Of a DNA stretch of 64,000 nt, positions 61,081 to 64,000 are shown one piece after another. Within the stretch, counting starts at the first letter, position 1. Each line of letters opens with the position of its first letter. The position numbers and the translations under genes were made by a program. The DNA is from an uncultured Prevotella sp. (GTDB lineage: Bacteria > Bacteroidota > Bacteroidia > Bacteroidales > Bacteroidaceae), in contig USHV01000005.1 in assembly GCA_900554695.1 (NCBI GenBank), positions 1-64,000 of the forward strand, written 5' to 3'. The notes under the pieces are model-generated. The model searched no databases and was not told the DNA's origin. It saw only the letters and a list, made by a program, of their open reading frames with translations.

Positions 61081-61775
61081 ATACACGGCTTCTTCGAAAA
61101 GCAACAATATGCAGCAATTGCACCCAACAGGTTGACGATGAAATTATCAAAGCTCCTGTGTATTGAACCGAAGGTCATTGTTTGCGTAACAATAGAAAGT
61201 AATGTTCCACCGGTGCTATATTCTTAAGTTCGTCATTGACAGTTTCGATAATGACCCGCTTTCTAATAAGCAGTTTGTCAGAAAGTGACATCAATGTTCC
61301 TTTCACGTTGCCTTTCAACTTGGTTATAAGTTGTATGCCGTCCACGAACAGTCTCTCAAAAAAATTCCTGCCGATGTATCTCTTATCACCGACAATCTTT
61401 CCATAGATGAATTTCACAAAGACTTTGCATTCAAGAGGTTTATAGTCATCCACATCACTTGGAGTAATCATAAAATTCAGGAGTTCTCCGCGTTCGTTGC
61501 ATATGAGATGCAGCTTGAATCCTAAGAATCAGCACCTGGAACATTTACCTCTCTGTGCTATTCCTTTGAACGTCTTATGGATAGGGATTCTCTGGTTTCT
61601 ATAAATCCGTAAAGGAGTAGGAGTACTGTCAACAAAGCGAATGCCTGTACATTTTCCCACAAGAACATTCTTGATGAACAGAGCCAATGGGATAGCCAAT
61701 TCTTTTTACAATTCAGCAAAACGGTCATTTCGCCGATATAACACTAACAAATGTAAAGAAAAGATATGCCGGGGA
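61081..61775 (-). pseudogene. IS982 family transposase remnant
   Basis: A decayed transposase. On minus, fragments in family order are RFAEL-stop-KELAIPLALF, KCTGIRFVDSTP, KTFKGIAQRGKCSRC-stop-FLGFKLHLICNERGELLNFM, then an open part (61175-61471) with GDKRYIGRNFFERLFVDGIQ and RKRVIIETVNDELKNIAPVEH. After a frameshift the end RSFDNFIVNLLGAIAAYC follows. Two internal stops and one frameshift are visible, and the N-terminal part is missing. No terminal repeats could be found. Confidence 0.8.
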
Positions 61776-61803
61776 TATCGACGGACGCGGAATTGCACTT
61801 ACA

Positions 61804-63924
61804 TCACTTCATAATTGCAGAAGCCGCTCCATACTGCTCTCCTACTTCATTACCGCGTTTCACTTTCTTGCCATATCCCAAAGTATATGTTACCGAGATA
61901 TTGAGGCGTTGATGGAAGTTATTACCATTGACATACTGTGTTTCGGAGTATAAAGGTGTCGATAGGATATTGGTGGAGCACAGCCAGTCTTTGCGGAACA
62001 AGTTCATCGCACTCACACGGATATTCCAACCGGAACGGCTCCATCCGGCAAGCATCTGATAGAAATTACGGTCTTTGTATATCACTCCGCGGTTGCCCTG
62101 AACGGTTAGACTGCGTGTCTGATAAGATGCCTGGAAATAAAAGTTTCCAAGATAATAGGTGGCAGAAGCATTGCAATAGAACGGGGAACGCTTGATGTCG
62201 AAAAGTCCGGACACGCGATATAATGAAACAGAGGGCGACGCTGCCAACTGCAGATTGCCGTTAAGCAACTTATAATTGAATGACATTCCTATCTGTGTAC
62301 GGTTATAGTCGCAGTCTGTCTCAAAGGTTCTGAGCAGAGCCTTGCCGTCATTGTATGGATTAAAAACAGGCACATACAGATTAAACTCGCCGAAATACTG
62401 CACGAAAGCAGAGGCAGAAAATGCGTTTACGGGCATCCAGTTATACGACAGATTGAATGTTATCTGCCGTGACAATCCGAGGTTCGGATTTCCGGTATAA
62501 TACATAAGCTCATTCTGCTGAAGCACATTAGGCGTCTTTTCGCTTGCTCCCGGATAGTTGGCTCCGAAATGGAAATAAGTGCGGAAAGAATGTTTCTTTG
62601 ACGGAGAGAAGCCGGCTGACAAATTGATCAGCGGATAGAACTCTTCCACCGACAGGTCGTTAATCTTGTTCTTTTCCCACTGCAAAGCCACGTCTGCACT
62701 GACATTCCACATCTTATCAGAGAAATTATAACCCAAGGCAGCACCTGCGTACATATCGGAAAAATCATTGTCGTATGGCGATGTGCCTGAATAGCTCACA
62801 TCGTTGGATGTGGAACCGTACCATGCACGGAAGAAAGCGTTCTGCCGGTCGGTAATCTTCTTGAACAGTGTGGCGCTTCCCCTTAACTGCAAGACGTCCT
62901 CCCTGGAACTGTTCAATATACCGGAAGCATCCTGTAAGGAGGTTTGGTAAATATAAGAATAGTTGGTATGACCATAGTTTATTCCCGGAGCGATGCTTAA
63001 ACGGAAACTTTTCGGCAAAATGAAATAGTAGTTCCCTGACCATATCAGATAACGGCTTGTGTATGGTTCGCTTTTACTGTAAGAATAATTATTGCCGTCT
63101 TCTGTCGAGAAAGAAAGCGTACCTCTCGTGTAAGCCATCGAATTCTGCTCGAAATTAAAACCTAAAGTATTGGATATCTGAATTTTGTCAGAATCGTAGA
63201 TTGCCCTGAATGTCACGGGATATTGGTTCGACTTGAAACGCGATTCATCGAGGAACTCGTTCCGTATGGTCTGATATTGCTGTCCGTCATCACCAGATAG
63301 TGTGTAAGAACCGGTTGTTGATGTACCGAGATGACTGATGTCATGGTTCGATGCACCGGCATATAAATCATACGTCATGTGCTTATAAACGAACTTGGAA
63401 TAAACAGACGCCCTACTCGACAACTTTCCGATAAGGAAGTTTTCATTCACTGTGGCCTTAGTATAACCTCCGTATTCATATTTCTGAACAACGAAATTAA
63501 CCACATGTTCGCTTCCCTGAAAACGCGGATCTACAGGAAAATCAAGATACTCCACCTTGCGTACATCAGCCGTCAACAGACCTTCCATCTCTTCTTCAGT
63601 GGCGGGAATGGAGTTTATATATATCGTAACCTTTTGTCCGCTTGGCGTTGTTACCTCACCGTTCATGAGGTCTACGTTTATCTGAGGAATGGCAAGCTGA
63701 CGCAGAAGGTCGGTTGCGTTCTGCGCGGAATACTTTTGTTTAGACGTAGGTATGTATGTCGATGCAGACGCGTTGGTACGTTGCATCTGCGCATTCACTA
63801 CTACTTCATCAATCTTTCTTACAGGAATGCTGTCTTCACTCTGACCTTTCATACTTACAGGAAATGCGAACACAGAGAATAATACCGGAATTACAGCAGA
63901 CAAAAAAGATTTACGATTTCCCAT
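61804..63924 (-). CDS. TonB-dependent-receptor-like outer-membrane barrel
   Basis: A 706-residue outer-membrane protein. I start it at MGNRKSFLSAV (63924), giving signal peptide KSFLSAVIPVLFSVFAFPVSMKGQ. A plug-like part follows (IDEVVVNAQ, ATDLLRQLAIPQINVD, VTIYINSIPATEEEMEGL, VRKVEYLDFPVDPRFQG) and then a long beta-barrel with alternating aromatic strands (OMP_b-brl_3 type). There is no N-terminal carboxypeptidase-like domain and no SusD partner in the window. Ligand unknown. The frame is complete. Confidence 0.85.
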   Translation of the reverse strand: MGNRKSFLSAVIPVLFSVFAFPVSMKGQSEDSIPVRKIDEVVVNAQMQRTNASASTYIPTSKQKYSAQNATDLLRQLAIPQINVDLMNGEVTTPSGQKVTIYINSIPATEEEMEGLLTADVRKVEYLDFPVDPRFQGSEHVVNFVVQKYEYGGYTKATVNENFLIGKLSSRASVYSKFVYKHMTYDLYAGASNHDISHLGTSTTGSYTLSGDDGQQYQTIRNEFLDESRFKSNQYPVTFRAIYDSDKIQISNTLGFNFEQNSMAYTRGTLSFSTEDGNNYSYSKSEPYTSRYLIWSGNYYFILPKSFRLSIAPGINYGHTNYSYIYQTSLQDASGILNSSREDVLQLRGSATLFKKITDRQNAFFRAWYGSTSNDVSYSGTSPYDNDFSDMYAGAALGYNFSDKMWNVSADVALQWEKNKINDLSVEEFYPLINLSAGFSPSKKHSFRTYFHFGANYPGASEKTPNVLQQNELMYYTGNPNLGLSRQITFNLSYNWMPVNAFSASAFVQYFGEFNLYVPVFNPYNDGKALLRTFETDCDYNRTQIGMSFNYKLLNGNLQLAASPSVSLYRVSGLFDIKRSPFYCNASATYYLGNFYFQASYQTRSLTVQGNRGVIYKDRNFYQMLAGWSRSGWNIRVSAMNLFRKDWLCSTNILSTPLYSETQYVNGNNFHQRLNISVTYTLGYGKKVKRGNEVGEQYGAASAIMK

Positions 63925-64000
63925 TCTTTCATATATAATTACCAAGTGTTTATCAAACATTAGAACGATGTTATAATCATATTGCAGGATATATAAAGTA

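Overview
The window looks like a chromosomal segment of a Bacteroidales bacterium, most likely Prevotella or a close relative. The clues are repeated Bacteroidota-type promoters (TAnnTTTG, in several places with TTTG 19-20 bases upstream), a NigD-like lipoprotein, a CotH protein ending in a short domain typical of secreted Bacteroidota proteins, SusC/TonB-type barrel proteins, an epimerase-type threonine dehydrogenase, and a mobilizable element of the Bacteroidetes type. The genus is inferred from gene content; no rRNA gene is present.

Layout. 324-5718: housekeeping run on + (yicC, gmk, nadD, then ppk1-ppx for polyphosphate). 6067-6501: first copy of a ~433 bp intergenic repeat. 6546-15547: a minus-strand surface-glycan cluster (three glycosyltransferases, polysaccharide pyruvyl transferase, FrhB-like Fe-S protein, fucosyltransferase-like protein, GT92 protein, Stealth phosphotransferase, LpxL-type acyltransferase). 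16138-27195: an ~11 kb mobilizable element in the 3' end of a tRNA-Leu(CAA) gene, bounded by a 14 bp direct repeat. It carries a split tyrosine integrase, a YhcG-type nuclease, a Kup potassium transporter, mobilization genes with a candidate oriT, primase, RepA-like ATPase and an HTH protein. 27676-31140: manC, HIT hydrolase, greA and an outer-membrane barrel. 31141-34545: a large Dna2-like nuclease-helicase. 34900-38045: clpS-clpA-aat, an N-degron operon. 38119-40523: guanine deaminase, a two-gene LysO exporter and an esterase/HAD-like fusion. 40524-42374: a non-coding region with a 3 x 21 bp repeat, the second 433 bp repeat and a 6 x 88 bp promoter-bearing tandem array before zupT. 43165-50648: CotH, the divergent kbl/tdh threonine-catabolism pair, two lipoproteins and an acyltransferase. 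50702-53512: ddl, rluD and a PASTA protein. 54006-54437: third 433 bp repeat. 54673-59856: rpmH, efp, a GT2 glycosyltransferase, radC, a 66 bp tandem repeat, a DUF59 protein, lpxH and an SGNH hydrolase. 59857-64000: a separate array of 22 bp units, two small unknown genes, a decayed IS982 transposase and a TonB-dependent-receptor-like barrel.

How it fits together. Envelope building is the main theme: nadD/gmk/manC supply nucleotides and GDP-mannose; the glycan cluster, the lone GT2, LpxH, the LpxL-type enzyme, Ddl and the PASTA protein build LPS, glycan and peptidoglycan. ClpS/ClpA/Aat form a recognizable proteolysis pathway, and Kbl plus Tdh convert threonine to glycine and acetyl-CoA.

The least explained content is non-coding. 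Three ~433 bp repeats each contain an array of degenerate 22 bp units of the form GAAA-n7-TTTC plus about 7 bases. A fourth locus at 60075-60228 has seven such units in exact 22 bp register without the rest of the repeat. Two tandem arrays (88 bp units before zupT, 66 bp units before the DUF59 gene) share a palindromic promoter-like module. These are the best candidates for something undescribed.
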